DNA of 59,970 nucleotides from Thermoplasmata archaeon (lineage in GTDB: Archaea; Thermoplasmatota; Thermoplasmata; Lutacidiplasmatales; UBA184). The stretch lies in the NCBI GenBank assembly GCA_028864975.1, contig JAGWLG010000021.1:1-59970 (forward strand), given 5' to 3'. The notes beneath the pieces were generated by a model that did not search any database, had not been told where the DNA came from, and worked only from the letters and a program-made list of their open reading frames with translations. The position numbers and the translations under genes are program-made. Of this stretch, positions 1 to 8,015 are shown piece by piece. Within the stretch, counting starts at the first letter, position 1; every line of letters starts with the position of its first letter.

Positions 1-117
1 GACGCCCTGGCCAAGGATGTGGTGATCCCCCTCTACCCCGCGGGCAGCGCCGCGAGGGCACGGGAGGAGCGGACGGTCAGGGAGCCCAAGGGGACGGTCG
101 GGCGAGGGACATCCTGA
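1..117 (+). CDS. C-terminal end of an unidentified protein (partial)
   Basis: An open frame enters from the left edge and ends at a TGA at 115-117, giving 38 residues that begin DALAKDVVIPLYPAG and finish in a charged, probably disordered tail. The hydrophobic VVIPLYP stretch looks like a buried strand, so this is probably the end of a real gene that lies mostly outside the window. It converges on the OB-fold gene, with 47 bases between stop codons. No family can be assigned from so short a piece. Confidence 0.4.
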   Translation, partial: DALAKDVVIPLYPAGSAARAREERTVREPKGTVGRGTS

Positions 118-164
118 GCCACGGCCCGAATCTGGGACAGAACCACGAGAGGAGTGCCCCAAGC

Positions 165-788
165 TCACCACCCGTCACGGTTCCGGTTCTCTCTCCGCCG
201 CGCCTGGACCAGACGCATCGTGTACTCCTCGTACGCCGCTTCTCGGGGAGACCCGAGAGAGGCTCCTGGATCGCTCAGCCACACCACGGTCCTCGCCCCG
301 GCCGTCCCCTCGCTACTCCCGCGGAATGGGGGATCGAGGGAAGCCGCCACGTGGACCTCGGAGGAGGGGGCGGAAAGCTTCCCATGCTCCTCGAGGGGCG
401 AGACGGCCTGGAGGGTCGTGGGCCCCTGCGGTCCTGGGGCAGCCTCTGGAGCCGCTAGGGAGGAGGGCGAACGCTCGCACAAGACCAGCCGCCCGTACTT
501 CCCCAAGGAGAGACACGTTCGTCCCTGGAAGTGTTTGACCCAAGCCTCGGCGATGAGGACCCGGTCGCCCTCCCTCGCCATCCCGATCTCCTCCCCCCAG
601 AGGACCAGCAGGGCCCGGCCCGAGGCATCCTCGAACTCCAGCTCTTGGATCGGCCGTCGGCGTCCTCCGGAGAGGGGGATCTCCCGGGGCGCGTGCGCCT
701 TGGAGATCGTCCCGTAGACCATGGCCTCTCGATTGGGGGCAAGTCTGGCGATCGGCTCGGGGATCAGCGGGGTCCGCGCGAACGACAT
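165..788 (-). CDS. OB-fold (RPA-like) nucleic-acid-binding protein
   Basis: The 207-residue protein has one OB-fold in its first 110 residues: a strand with MVYGTISKA, then ELEFEDASGRALLVLWGEE, then GDRVLIAEAW and a closing strand ending LSLGKYGRLVL. The DxSGRxxLVLWG pattern is typical of archaeal single-stranded-DNA-binding RPA-type OB domains. Residues after about 115 are rich in Pro, Gly and Ala and end in a basic tail (QARRRENRNR), like the flexible tails of ssDNA-binding proteins. It probably binds ssDNA during replication or repair; a role in RNA binding cannot be excluded. The ATG at 788 is preceded by a TATA-like CATTAACGG about 25-30 bases upstream, consistent with a leaderless transcript. 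Confidence 0.75.
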   Translation of the reverse strand: MSFARTPLIPEPIARLAPNREAMVYGTISKAHAPREIPLSGGRRRPIQELEFEDASGRALLVLWGEEIGMAREGDRVLIAEAWVKHFQGRTCLSLGKYGRLVLCERSPSSLAAPEAAPGPQGPTTLQAVSPLEEHGKLSAPSSEVHVAASLDPPFRGSSEGTAGARTVVWLSDPGASLGSPREAAYEEYTMRLVQARRRENRNRDGW

Positions 789-810
789 GAGGCGGACCGT
801 CGCGTCCTAG

Positions 811-820
811 CCGTTAATGA
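811..820 (-). promoter_or_regulatory. TATA box of the OB-fold gene
   Basis: On the minus strand this reads TCATTAACGG. Its centre is about 28 bases before the ATG at 788, the spacing expected for archaeal leaderless transcription. Confidence 0.5.
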
Positions 821-1086
821 CCGCGGCACCCGGCGTGCGGGAAACATGCCATGTGTGACAGCCTTTGACGCGCACCGACCTTCCGCTCAGGAGCACCTCC
901 TCCACCGGGCGGAAGGAGCTCGAGGAGGATGCGCTCCCGGTGCACGATCTCGACGCGGGATGGCGGGATGACCGATAGCCGGGTGGAGCGGCGGGGGAAG
1001 GTCCAGCGACGGTTCGCGTCGCAAAGCCTGCATATCCCCGAACCATTGCTCTCTGGCGGCGAGGGCAGGACGGTACCCCTAGGAAC

Positions 1087-1518
1087 ATGAAGCTGGAGAA
1101 GATCGGCAGCCTCGAACTGATCTACGCCGACGTGGACGAGGAACTCGAGTACGAAGAGGGGGGGATCATGTACGGAACCCTCCGGGGCAAGATGGACGCC
1201 GGGAGCCTCAAGGGGTCCATGCACGCCACCAACCATGCTCGCCTGCGGCCGGACGGCACGTTCCTCCCCACGCTCCGAGGGATCCTCACTTCCGCCAAGG
1301 GCTCGAGGTCCTTCTTCACCATGGATGGGATCTCCGTGCGCGACCCGAAGGCGGACCCGCCCCGCCGCATCGTGACCACGGGGCTCACCTTCTGGTCCCC
1401 CGACGAAGAGCTTCGGCCGTGGAACAATGTCTACCTGGTGGCTGAGCTCAAGGGCGGGAAGATGGGCGAGAGCTGGGGCGTCGCGGGGGCGGTCTTCCGC
1501 TGCGTCCCCGAGCTCTGA
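1087..1518 (+). CDS. DUF3237-like beta-barrel protein
   Basis: This 143-residue protein resembles the DUF3237 family: an N-terminal MKLEKIGSLELIYADV strand, a GGIMYGTLRGKM segment, a RPDGTFLPTLRGILTS segment, and a late TTGLTFWSPDEELRPWNN segment leading to a final strand. The all-beta pattern without catalytic-looking residues matches that family, whose function is not established. It stands alone. The gene ends 7 bases before the stop of the convergent Nudix gene. The ATG at 1087 is the first start in frame and has no clear Shine-Dalgarno sequence; a GCATATCC element about 50 bases upstream may be its TATA box. Confidence 0.6.
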   Translation: MKLEKIGSLELIYADVDEELEYEEGGIMYGTLRGKMDAGSLKGSMHATNHARLRPDGTFLPTLRGILTSAKGSRSFFTMDGISVRDPKADPPRRIVTTGLTFWSPDEELRPWNNVYLVAELKGGKMGESWGVAGAVFRCVPEL

Positions 1519-1524
1519 GGCTCG

Positions 1525-2037
1525 CTATCGACCGACCACGGCCAGCAGGCGTCGCAACGCCTCCCGGTTGTCCGGCCAGAAGAGCGTCGCAAGCGCCTCC
1601 CCGGAGCGGCACCAGCGGTAGGCCTCGTGCTCGGAGCTGATGACGGGCGGGCGAGCATCCGGGACCTCGACCCCGAAGGCGTGCACCTTCCAGGGCCGGT
1701 GGTGCCTTCCTTCGAAGACATACTCCCAGTGGAGGTCGATCACCGGACCCACTTTCGTGAACTGGGTCTCCTCCCGTACCTCCCGACGCACGGCGGCCTC
1801 GAGGGAGGGGTCGGACGGCTCGACGCGACCGCTCACGGACTGCCAGAACCCTCCGCGCATCGCGGTCCGTTTCAGGAGGAGGAGCCGGAACGGGGAGCGG
1901 ACGAAGACGAACCCCTCCACGCACGGCTGGAGCGGAGGGCGGAGGACGATGGGGTCGGGCGTCGCATCCGGGCTCAACAGAGGACCGGACGGGACCGGGT
2001 ATTTCGGGACCACGGGGGGCCACGCTCCATCCTGCAT
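1525..2037 (-). CDS. Nudix hydrolase
   Basis: The 170-residue protein carries a Nudix box at about residues 70-95: the signature REVREET with the upstream GRVEPSDPSLEAAV. Spacing in the first half differs slightly from the canonical Gx5Ex7REUxEE pattern, but the metal-binding REVREE core is intact. GFWQSVSGRVEP resembles dATP/diadenosine-type Nudix enzymes that hydrolyse nucleoside diphosphate derivatives. A Pro-rich stretch of 30 residues precedes the domain. It probably hydrolyses a nucleotide derivative; the substrate cannot be told. The ATG at 2037 lies back to back with the GTG of the Kelch protein gene, and the promoters share about 47 bases. Confidence 0.85.
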   Translation of the reverse strand: MQDGAWPPVVPKYPVPSGPLLSPDATPDPIVLRPPLQPCVEGFVFVRSPFRLLLLKRTAMRGGFWQSVSGRVEPSDPSLEAAVRREVREETQFTKVGPVIDLHWEYVFEGRHHRPWKVHAFGVEVPDARPPVISSEHEAYRWCRSGEALATLFWPDNREALRRLLAVVGR

Positions 2038-2053
2038 CGTCGCACGGGCCAGG

Positions 2054-2059
2054 CTTTAA
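2054..2059 (+). promoter_or_regulatory. TATA box of the Kelch/wHTH protein gene
   Basis: CTTTAA lies 26-31 bases before the GTG at 2085, fitting a leaderless start. It sits in the short divergent interval shared with the Nudix gene, so transcription of the two may interfere. Confidence 0.45.
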
Positions 2060-2084
2060 CTAGCGCCAGAGGGCGCAAGACGCC

Positions 2085-5000
2085 GTGCTGACCCAGGGAG
2101 GGGGACCCCGGCCGGGGCGCCCGACGGCCCCCAGGGCCATCGTGCTCATCCTCGCCCTGCTGGCGGTCGGGGCGCCCCTGCTCGTGCTGCATCCCACGAC
2201 GTCCTCCCCAGGGGACCCGTCCGTCACCGCGAGCCCGGTCCTGCCATCTCTTCGGACCACCTCGACCCCCCCGACACCAGGGGCGACACCGGTCTGGAAC
2301 AACCTGACGACGACCGCGGGCACGCCTCCCTCCGCGCGAAGCGACTTCGGCCTCGCCTACGATGCGCGCGACGGCACCACGCTGCTGTTCGGGGGGTCGA
2401 ACGGGCTCCACGAGCTGGGAGATACCTGGACCTTTCACGCCGGCACCTGGCAGAACATCACGGGAGGCCTCGCAAGGGCCCCCGGAGCTCGCTCGGCCTT
2501 CGGTTTGACCTACGACGCGGTCGACCACTACGTGGTGCTCTGGGGAGGATGTTCGGATGTCCTTTGCGACACCTACTGGAGCGACTCCTGGAAGTTCGCG
2601 GGAGGGCAGTGGTGGCCCCTCAACCTTACGACGGCGCCGTCGGGGCGTGCCCACTTCGGCATGACCTGGGACACCCACGACCAGGAGGTCGTGATGTTCG
2701 GGGGCTACCAAAGCGGCGGCGCCACACCGGACGACACGTGGGTCTTCAAAGCGGGTGGATGGAGCGAGGTCTGCGCCACCTCCTGCGGACCCGTTGGACG
2801 CTACGACCTCTCCCTGTCGGACGATCCCTGGGACAGCTCGGCCCTCCTCTTCGGAGGGTACGAGGCGACCAACGGGGACCTGGGCGACACCTGGAGCTTC
2901 GCGGCCGGGACCTGGGCCCAGGTCTCGATGCCCGTCTCGGGGCTTTGCGGGGGCCCGGGTCAGCCGGCCTGCCTGACCGATGCCCCCGCCCCCCGCCACG
3001 CGGCGATGATGGCCCCGGACCCGAACGACGGCGACCTCCTCTTCATCGGTGGAGTGAGCGGCTCGACGACCTTCCCTTATGGGGGAGGAGGCTACTGGAA
3101 CTACCTCACCTCGACGTGGACGAGCGTGGCGGTCACCTCGCCCGACGGGACCTCCGCTGCGAACATGGCCTACGACGGCACCGATGGCTACGAGGTCTTC
3201 TTCGGAGGGGTGAACGCCTCGGGCGTGCTCGTCGCCTACACCTGGACCTTCGGGCCCCCGCCGGCGCAACAGGCGCTCGTCTCCTTTGCCACGGTTCCCT
3301 CCTCCTGTGGGACGATCAAGCTCGGCACCTCCTCCTACACCAACGGCCAGCAGGGCACCTACGCGCTGGGGACCTACCCGGTCTCGGCCACCGCGTGCGC
3401 GGGGTACGCCCTGAAGGGGCTCTCGGCGACGGGGGGGATCACCCTCTGGCCCGGGAACTCGACGGCCTCTGTGGGGTCCGCCGGGTCGATCAGTGCCACC
3501 TTCTCGCTCACGCGCGCTTCCGTGTCCTTCACCGTCGCGCCCTTGGCCTGCGGGGCGATCACGTTCAACGGCACGCCCCAGTCCTCCGGGAGCTCGGGGG
3601 TCTATCCCCTCGCGACCTACGCCGTGAGCGCAGCCGCGTGCCCGAACTTCCTCTTCCAACAGTGGAACGCGACCGGCGGGGTTGCGGTCAGCTCCGCGAC
3701 CTCGGCCAGTACCCAGGCGACGCTCACGGGGACGGGAGGGCTCACCGCGTGGTACGTGTGGAACGGTGGAGGACCGACACGATACACCGTGGCCTTCAGC
3801 ATCTACCCCAGCACGTGTGGGGACCTGACCTTCAACGGAAGCGCTCAGGCCAACGGCACCTCGGCGGGCTTCCCCGCCGCCGCGTACACGGCCGTGGCCC
3901 CCAGCTGTTCGGGCTACAGCTTCCTGACTTGGACCTCCACGGGAGGGCTCGTCGTGGCCACGCCCTCGAACCCGAGCTCGTCGGTCACCGTGAGCGCCTC
4001 CGGGACGCTCGCGGCCAACTTCGCTCCGACCTCGGGGGGCACCCACTACGTCGTCTCCTTCCTGGCGATCCCCACGACCTGCGCCCCCGTGCTCTTCAAC
4101 GGCAGCGCGCAGGCGGCGGGCAGCGCGGGGTCGTACCGCCCGGCGTCCTACACCGCCTCGGCCCTCGCCTGCTCTGGGTACAACTTCGGGAGCTGGTCCG
4201 TGAGCGGGGGCCTCGCCACGGCCTCGTCGACCTCGCCCACGACGACGGTCACGGTCTCGAGCAACGGCTCGCTCTCGGCGGACTACGTGGCCGTCGGGGC
4301 CAACGCGGTCCTTGTGCGGATCGTGCCCGTCGCATGCGGGGCCGTCGTGGTGATCAACGGCCAGGGGTATGCGGACGGAGGGACCGCGTCACTCGTGTCG
4401 GGGACCTACGCGATCGGCGCGTCTCCGTGCCCGGGCTACGAGTTCGAGCAATGGAACACCTCCGGAGGGTTCGCCATCTCCGGTTCCAGCGCGGTGGTCA
4501 GCGGGAGCGGTTCGGTCCAGGCGACCTACGTGCTCCTCCCCACCGTGCAGTTCCAGGCAAACCGTACCTACCTTCGCGCGGGGGGCTCGGTCAGTGTGCT
4601 GGCGCTGCCCGCGCAGGGCGTCGGGCCTTATGCCTGCACCTGGTCGCTCAACGGCACGAACGTCACGACAGGCTGCTCGACCCTCCTGACGTTCAATCAC
4701 ACCGCAACCTACGCGCTCGACCTCTGGGTGGTGGACGCCCATGGGTATGCCGCGCAGGCGCCGTCGCAGGACCTCCACGTCACTCCCGTGCCCGGCCCTG
4801 GCCCGCGGGGTTCGAGCGGCCCCTTGGGTGGGGCGTGGCTCTACCTCGTCGTCCTCGCCGTCGCCGCTGTCCTGATCCTGCTTGCGTTCCTCGTCCTCCG
4901 TCGACGACAAGACGCGAGGCGCCCCCCCCGTGGACCGCGAGGGGCCAACCCGACCGCCCCGGTCCCTTCTCTCGCGGTCTCCATGGAGCCGCCTGCCACC

Positions 5001-6161
5001 TCCCCCACCAGCGCTGGCGAGGAGCCGGGGACCGTGGAGAGGGGGCCCTGGCCCCCACCCGAAGCCTCCCCGACACCGACCCAGGCGAGCGGCCCCGGTC
5101 CTTCTTCCCCTATCTCCGGAGGAAGCTGGGCCCCGATGCCGAGCGGCGCCCCAGTCGTCCCCTCGCGCGACGCACAGGCCCTTGAGGACTTCCTGAACGC
5201 TCCGAAGTCTCCCGCGGCACGTCCTTCGGTCTCGAGCGGGGGTGCGGCCACCCCAGCGGCCGCCGCCACGGTGGCGCCTGCCAGCTCCCCCTCTGCCCTC
5301 CCATCTGTCCCATCCTCCGCCCCTCCCTCCGGAACGCCTGCTTCCCCAAGGGTGACGACCCCCGCGCCGACGGCGACGATGCCCGCCGCCTCGCCAGCGC
5401 CTTCCAAGCTCGAGACGACGAGGCCAGGCCCCTCAGCCGCTGCCGCCGGCACTGCAGCCCCGGCGCGCTCACCTCCCCCCACAACGGCCACCGCGCCCGT
5501 GGTAGGCTCGCCTCCGTCGGAGCCACCTGCGCCGGAGAAGCCCCCGGAACACGACCAGATCCTGGAGGCGCTCGCGGGAGGCTCCCTGCCGCTCTCCGAG
5601 CTCGCGCACCGGCTCCGGGCCGATCCCGAGGAGGTGGCGGCCGCGCTCACGATGCTCGTACGCGACCAATTGGTCCAGCGCCTTTCGTCCACGAGCTCAG
5701 GCTCCGCTCGATATCAGTTGACGCGCAAAGGCATGGTTACGGCCGTGCGTGCCCTGGAACCGGCCCCCAAGGCCTCGCCCTCCTCAGAAGTCCCCTCACC
5801 GTCGCCCCCTTCCGCACCCCCCGTGACGGTTCCCACTCGACCGCCCGCGAGCCCCCCCGCTCCTGCGGTGGTCTCCCCAATCTCCACCGCGACACCCGCC
5901 GCGCTCCCTCCTCCGGGATCCGAGCCCTCCGTGAGCTCGCTCCGTCCGCAGGACGTCAACCCCAACGTCAAGGGAGTTCCTAAGGGAGCCTACACCGCCT
6001 GGTCCGCGAACATCCACGGGGACACGGCGAACGTGACCGAGGTCGGGGGGGACTCGAAGCGCAAGGAAGTGGAGGAGAAGGAGCGCATCCGACGCGTGCT
6101 CGCGGCACGGGAAGAGGAGCGGCGGCGCAGGACGAACGGGGAAGCTCCTCCCGTCGGGTAA
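2085..6161 (+). CDS. Membrane-anchored Kelch and InlB-like repeat protein with cytoplasmic winged helix
   Basis: A 1358-residue envelope protein. Residues 18-36 form a signal or anchor helix. Residues about 70-385 hold Kelch-type propeller blades (YDAxD..xxLFGG...DTWxFxxGxW). From about 395 to 830 come five InlB-B-like repeats, each with two cysteines (CGxIxFNG ... A-C-x-GY-x-F-x-x-W), probably disulfide-bonded. An Ig-like domain follows, then a transmembrane helix near 917-940 ending in RRRQDARR. The long Pro/Ala/Thr-rich segment after it should be cytoplasmic. Within it, residues about 1155-1225 form a winged helix (ILEALAGGSLPLSELAHRL ... LVQRL ... YQLTRKG). The tail is a charged helix rich in Glu, Lys and Arg. 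The arrangement suggests outside sensing linked to DNA or protein binding inside. The start is a GTG. The ligand is unknown. Confidence 0.8.
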   Translation: MLTQGGGPRPGRPTAPRAIVLILALLAVGAPLLVLHPTTSSPGDPSVTASPVLPSLRTTSTPPTPGATPVWNNLTTTAGTPPSARSDFGLAYDARDGTTLLFGGSNGLHELGDTWTFHAGTWQNITGGLARAPGARSAFGLTYDAVDHYVVLWGGCSDVLCDTYWSDSWKFAGGQWWPLNLTTAPSGRAHFGMTWDTHDQEVVMFGGYQSGGATPDDTWVFKAGGWSEVCATSCGPVGRYDLSLSDDPWDSSALLFGGYEATNGDLGDTWSFAAGTWAQVSMPVSGLCGGPGQPACLTDAPAPRHAAMMAPDPNDGDLLFIGGVSGSTTFPYGGGGYWNYLTSTWTSVAVTSPDGTSAANMAYDGTDGYEVFFGGVNASGVLVAYTWTFGPPPAQQALVSFATVPSSCGTIKLGTSSYTNGQQGTYALGTYPVSATACAGYALKGLSATGGITLWPGNSTASVGSAGSISATFSLTRASVSFTVAPLACGAITFNGTPQSSGSSGVYPLATYAVSAAACPNFLFQQWNATGGVAVSSATSASTQATLTGTGGLTAWYVWNGGGPTRYTVAFSIYPSTCGDLTFNGSAQANGTSAGFPAAAYTAVAPSCSGYSFLTWTSTGGLVVATPSNPSSSVTVSASGTLAANFAPTSGGTHYVVSFLAIPTTCAPVLFNGSAQAAGSAGSYRPASYTASALACSGYNFGSWSVSGGLATASSTSPTTTVTVSSNGSLSADYVAVGANAVLVRIVPVACGAVVVINGQGYADGGTASLVSGTYAIGASPCPGYEFEQWNTSGGFAISGSSAVVSGSGSVQATYVLLPTVQFQANRTYLRAGGSVSVLALPAQGVGPYACTWSLNGTNVTTGCSTLLTFNHTATYALDLWVVDAHGYAAQAPSQDLHVTPVPGPGPRGSSGPLGGAWLYLVVLAVAAVLILLAFLVLRRRQDARRPPRGPRGANPTAPVPSLAVSMEPPATSPTSAGEEPGTVERGPWPPPEASPTPTQASGPGPSSPISGGSWAPMPSGAPVVPSRDAQALEDFLNAPKSPAARPSVSSGGAATPAAAATVAPASSPSALPSVPSSAPPSGTPASPRVTTPAPTATMPAASPAPSKLETTRPGPSAAAAGTAAPARSPPPTTATAPVVGSPPSEPPAPEKPPEHDQILEALAGGSLPLSELAHRLRADPEEVAAALTMLVRDQLVQRLSSTSSGSARYQLTRKGMVTAVRALEPAPKASPSSEVPSPSPPSAPPVTVPTRPPASPPAPAVVSPISTATPAALPPPGSEPSVSSLRPQDVNPNVKGVPKGAYTAWSANIHGDTANVTEVGGDSKRKEVEEKERIRRVLAAREEERRRRTNGEAPPVG

Positions 6162-6241
6162 GGTCTTGAGGAGCTCGAACGGGGCTCTCCGCTCACCACG
6201 GCGGCTCAGCAGGGCTCAAGTACTAGCAATGCTGTAGTTCT

Positions 6242-6260
6242 CTGCAGAGGACTGCAGAGG
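6242..6260. repeat. Tandem 9-bp direct repeat at the TA promoter
   Basis: CTGCAGAGG occurs at 6242-6250 and again at 6252-6260, directly before the GTG of the antitoxin-like gene. Position and spacing suggest an autoregulatory operator for the toxin-antitoxin pair. Confidence 0.4.
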
Positions 6261-6265
6261 GAACC

Positions 6266-6610
6266 GTGCCGGTGCTCGTACGGATCAGCGGAGAAGCGAG
6301 GAAGGCGATCGAGGACCTCGTTCGTCGGACGTACGGTACGGTCACGCAGACCTTGGTGGAGGGGCAGCTCGAGGCGGCCGTCTGGGAGTTCGTGAACCGG
6401 AACGGCCGAGGAGACCCACGTGGGGTCGACCTGGCGAGGGCGGGCGGTTCCCCGATCAAGAAGAGCGGCTGGGCTTACATGAAACAACGATACCCGAGCG
6501 CGGCCTCCGTTCGCGCTGAGATCGCGAAGCGAACGCACAGCCCTGGCTACCAGCGGGTCCTGCAGGCGCTCGAGCATTACTGGCAGGTCCGAGAGGCCCC
6601 TCGAAAGTAG
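6266..6610 (+). CDS. Antitoxin-like partner of RelE-type toxin
   Basis: The 114-residue protein starts with PVLVRISGEARKAIEDLVRR, a short strand followed by helices as in ribbon-helix-helix DNA-binding antitoxins. A region around 55-75 (GSPIKKSGWAYMKQRYP) and a C-terminal helix follow. It is longer than a typical RHH antitoxin and no named family is certain. It stands 14 bases before a RelE-like gene in the same direction, the normal antitoxin-toxin order, with repeated CTGCAGAGG immediately upstream. The assignment rests mainly on position and size. The start is GTG. Confidence 0.5.
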   Translation: MPVLVRISGEARKAIEDLVRRTYGTVTQTLVEGQLEAAVWEFVNRNGRGDPRGVDLARAGGSPIKKSGWAYMKQRYPSAASVRAEIAKRTHSPGYQRVLQALEHYWQVREAPRK

Positions 6611-6624
6611 GCGAGGTACCCGAG

Positions 6625-6972
6625 ATGGCCATCCGACCCGAGGAGATCATCGTCCACGAAGAGGTCCGGGCCGCGCACGAGGCATGGGAGTCCCTTGCGC
6701 GTCAGGGCCGTCAGCCCGCGCAAGCGGTTTGGAAGAGCCTACAGACCTGCATCCTTCGACTTCGATCGGATGCTCAGTGGGGGGAGGTCGTTCGCCAGGA
6801 GCTCATCCCGCGCTACTTTCGGGAGAAGTACGGTGTCTCGAACCTCTACTGCATCGACCTTGCGGCTTTTCATCGGTGTCTCTACACGATAGCGAACCGC
6901 TCGGTCATCCTTCTGGACATCGTCGATCACCCGACCTACGATGGGTGGTTCCCGGGACGTCGGTCTCGGTGA
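6625..6972 (+). CDS. RelE/ParE-family toxin
   Basis: The 115-residue protein has the archaeal RelE-type layout: two N-terminal helices, then a helix with CILRLRSDAQWGEVV, the motif ELIPRYFREKYGVSNLYCIDL, a strand FHRCLYTIA, and a closing VILLDIVDHPTYDGWF followed by basic residues. ELIPxYxxxKYGVxNLYxxDL is highly characteristic of archaeal RelE toxins, which cleave mRNA on the ribosome. The gene follows the antitoxin-like gene by 14 bases. It converges on the small wHTH gene, leaving 45 bases between stops. Confidence 0.7.
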   Translation: MAIRPEEIIVHEEVRAAHEAWESLARQGRQPAQAVWKSLQTCILRLRSDAQWGEVVRQELIPRYFREKYGVSNLYCIDLAAFHRCLYTIANRSVILLDIVDHPTYDGWFPGRRSR

Positions 6973-7017
6973 GGGCGCGAGACGCCGATGCGCCGCCTCA
7001 GGTCCCGGCGCCTCGCT

Positions 7018-7296
7018 TCAAATTCTCTTGCCCTTGGCCAGGGACCGAAGAAGACTGGGGCTCGTAGTATGGGTCCACTGGATCCCCTTGGACCCCTCGA
7101 TGGCGAGGCCAAGGTCGAAGCAGAATCGTAGGGCGCGGTTCAGGCGTGCCCGGCTCGTGGCGTGCCCGCTCTCCTTGAGCCGCTCGAGGAGCCAGTTCCG
7201 GCTGACCGGGTCTCCGGCCTCCTGGAGGAGCGACATCACGACCTCCGTCGTGCCAAGGGTGATGTCGAGGGGATGGGAGGCCCGCGACGCCGCCAT
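7018..7296 (-). CDS. Small winged-helix DNA-binding protein
   Basis: The 92-residue protein looks like a compact winged helix: a first helix with TTEVVMSLLQEAG, a turn-helix PVSRNWLLERLKESG, a probable recognition helix SRARLNRALRFCFDLG, then a wing LAIEGSKGIQWTH. The C-terminus is basic (LRSLAKGKRI). It is probably a transcription regulator, but its targets are unknown. The adjacent toxin-antitoxin pair may be coincidental because the genes converge. The ATG at 7296 has a TATA-like CTTCTTATCAG about 28 bases upstream, fitting leaderless transcription. Confidence 0.65.
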   Translation of the reverse strand: MAASRASHPLDITLGTTEVVMSLLQEAGDPVSRNWLLERLKESGHATSRARLNRALRFCFDLGLAIEGSKGIQWTHTTSPSLLRSLAKGKRI

Positions 7297-7318
7297 GCAG
7301 AACTAGAAGCTCTGCCCC

Positions 7319-7329
7319 CTGATAAGAAG
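7319..7329 (-). promoter_or_regulatory. TATA box of the small wHTH gene
   Basis: Minus strand CTTCTTATCAG, 23-33 bases before the ATG at 7296. The 273-bp interval between this gene and the NAC stop at 7570 shows no convincing gene of its own. Confidence 0.45.
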
Positions 7330-7569
7330 TTGTACCCCCTCTCTGACCGCGGCGCGAACCACGAAAAGGGGGCCCGAACCGGTGCGGGGTCGGGTCCCCC
7401 GACGCTTGGATCGGCGTTCTCTCCTCCGAGGGGAAGAGACCCACATGGAGGGAGAGGATTCCGATCCAAAAGGAGGGGCGAAGGTCGAGAAGAAGCGCAG
7501 CCGTCCGGGGGATACTGCGCGGGGGGAAGTGCGCGAAAGACCTGAAGGCGCGCGTCCTGGACCGTCGAG

Positions 7570-7980
7570 CTACACCTTCCGTTGGGAAAGGAGACGAAGA
7601 ATCGCTTCCGCGGGTTCCCCGCCCGCCTCCTTCAACGCCTTCACCGCAGTACCGTGGTCCACCTGGGCCTGCTCCATCACGAGCTCCACGTCCTCTTCGG
7701 GGGGACCGGCGGAGGCGGGGGGGGAAGCAGGGGCCGCGCCGGTGGAGACGCCCCCCGCAGGGGCCGACCCCTTCGCGCGGGTCGTGACGTTCCCCACGAT
7801 CTGGAACGTCTTGACCCCCTGGACAGTGACCACCGTGACCTCGGCCCCCTCGATGACCACCTCCTCCTGAGCACGACGGATGACGACCTCCTCGACGTCG
7901 TCGAGGGTCTCCGTCGTCATCCCCATGCGCTTCATCATGAGGCGCATGTTGCGCTCGTTCATCCGGCCACCGGGGATCAT
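7570..7980 (-). CDS. nac: Nascent polypeptide-associated complex protein (archaeal NAC)
   Basis: The 136-residue protein begins MIPGGRMNERNMRLMMKRMG, the Met-rich basic start that places archaeal NAC at the ribosomal exit tunnel. The NAC beta-barrel occupies about residues 20-80 (VVIRRAQEEVVIEGAEVTVV ... KTFQIVGN). After a Pro/Ala/Gly linker of about 30 residues, a UBA domain ends the protein (EDVELVMEQAQVDHGTAVKAL ... AILRLL). Archaeal NAC works as a homodimer that contacts nascent chains. An ATG at 7995 would add five residues, but the one at 7980 matches the family. The gene follows the CBS/S30AE gene by 35 bases, so two translation-associated genes are probably co-transcribed. The linker is longer than usual. 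Confidence 0.92.
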   Translation of the reverse strand: MIPGGRMNERNMRLMMKRMGMTTETLDDVEEVVIRRAQEEVVIEGAEVTVVTVQGVKTFQIVGNVTTRAKGSAPAGGVSTGAAPASPPASAGPPEEDVELVMEQAQVDHGTAVKALKEAGGEPAEAILRLLSQRKV

Positions 7981-8015
7981 GGTCGCTCCTGCCATGGCCA
8001 GGTGGGCCCGGGGCT

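Noticed and set aside
814..1088. A minus-strand frame before the OB-fold gene with two Cys and some helical character (CRLCDANRRW).
   Set aside because: It has no sensible start codon, overlaps the promoter of the OB-fold gene and resembles no family.
2549..5185. An 878-codon plus-strand frame and a 690-codon minus-strand frame overlapping the Kelch protein gene.
   Set aside because: Their products are Arg/Gly/Pro-rich low-complexity sequences, while the chosen frame has signal, Kelch, TM and wHTH features.
7445..7640. A small plus-strand frame starting MEGEDSDPKGG upstream of the NAC stop.
   Set aside because: Its product is charged low-complexity sequence that continues antisense into the NAC gene.
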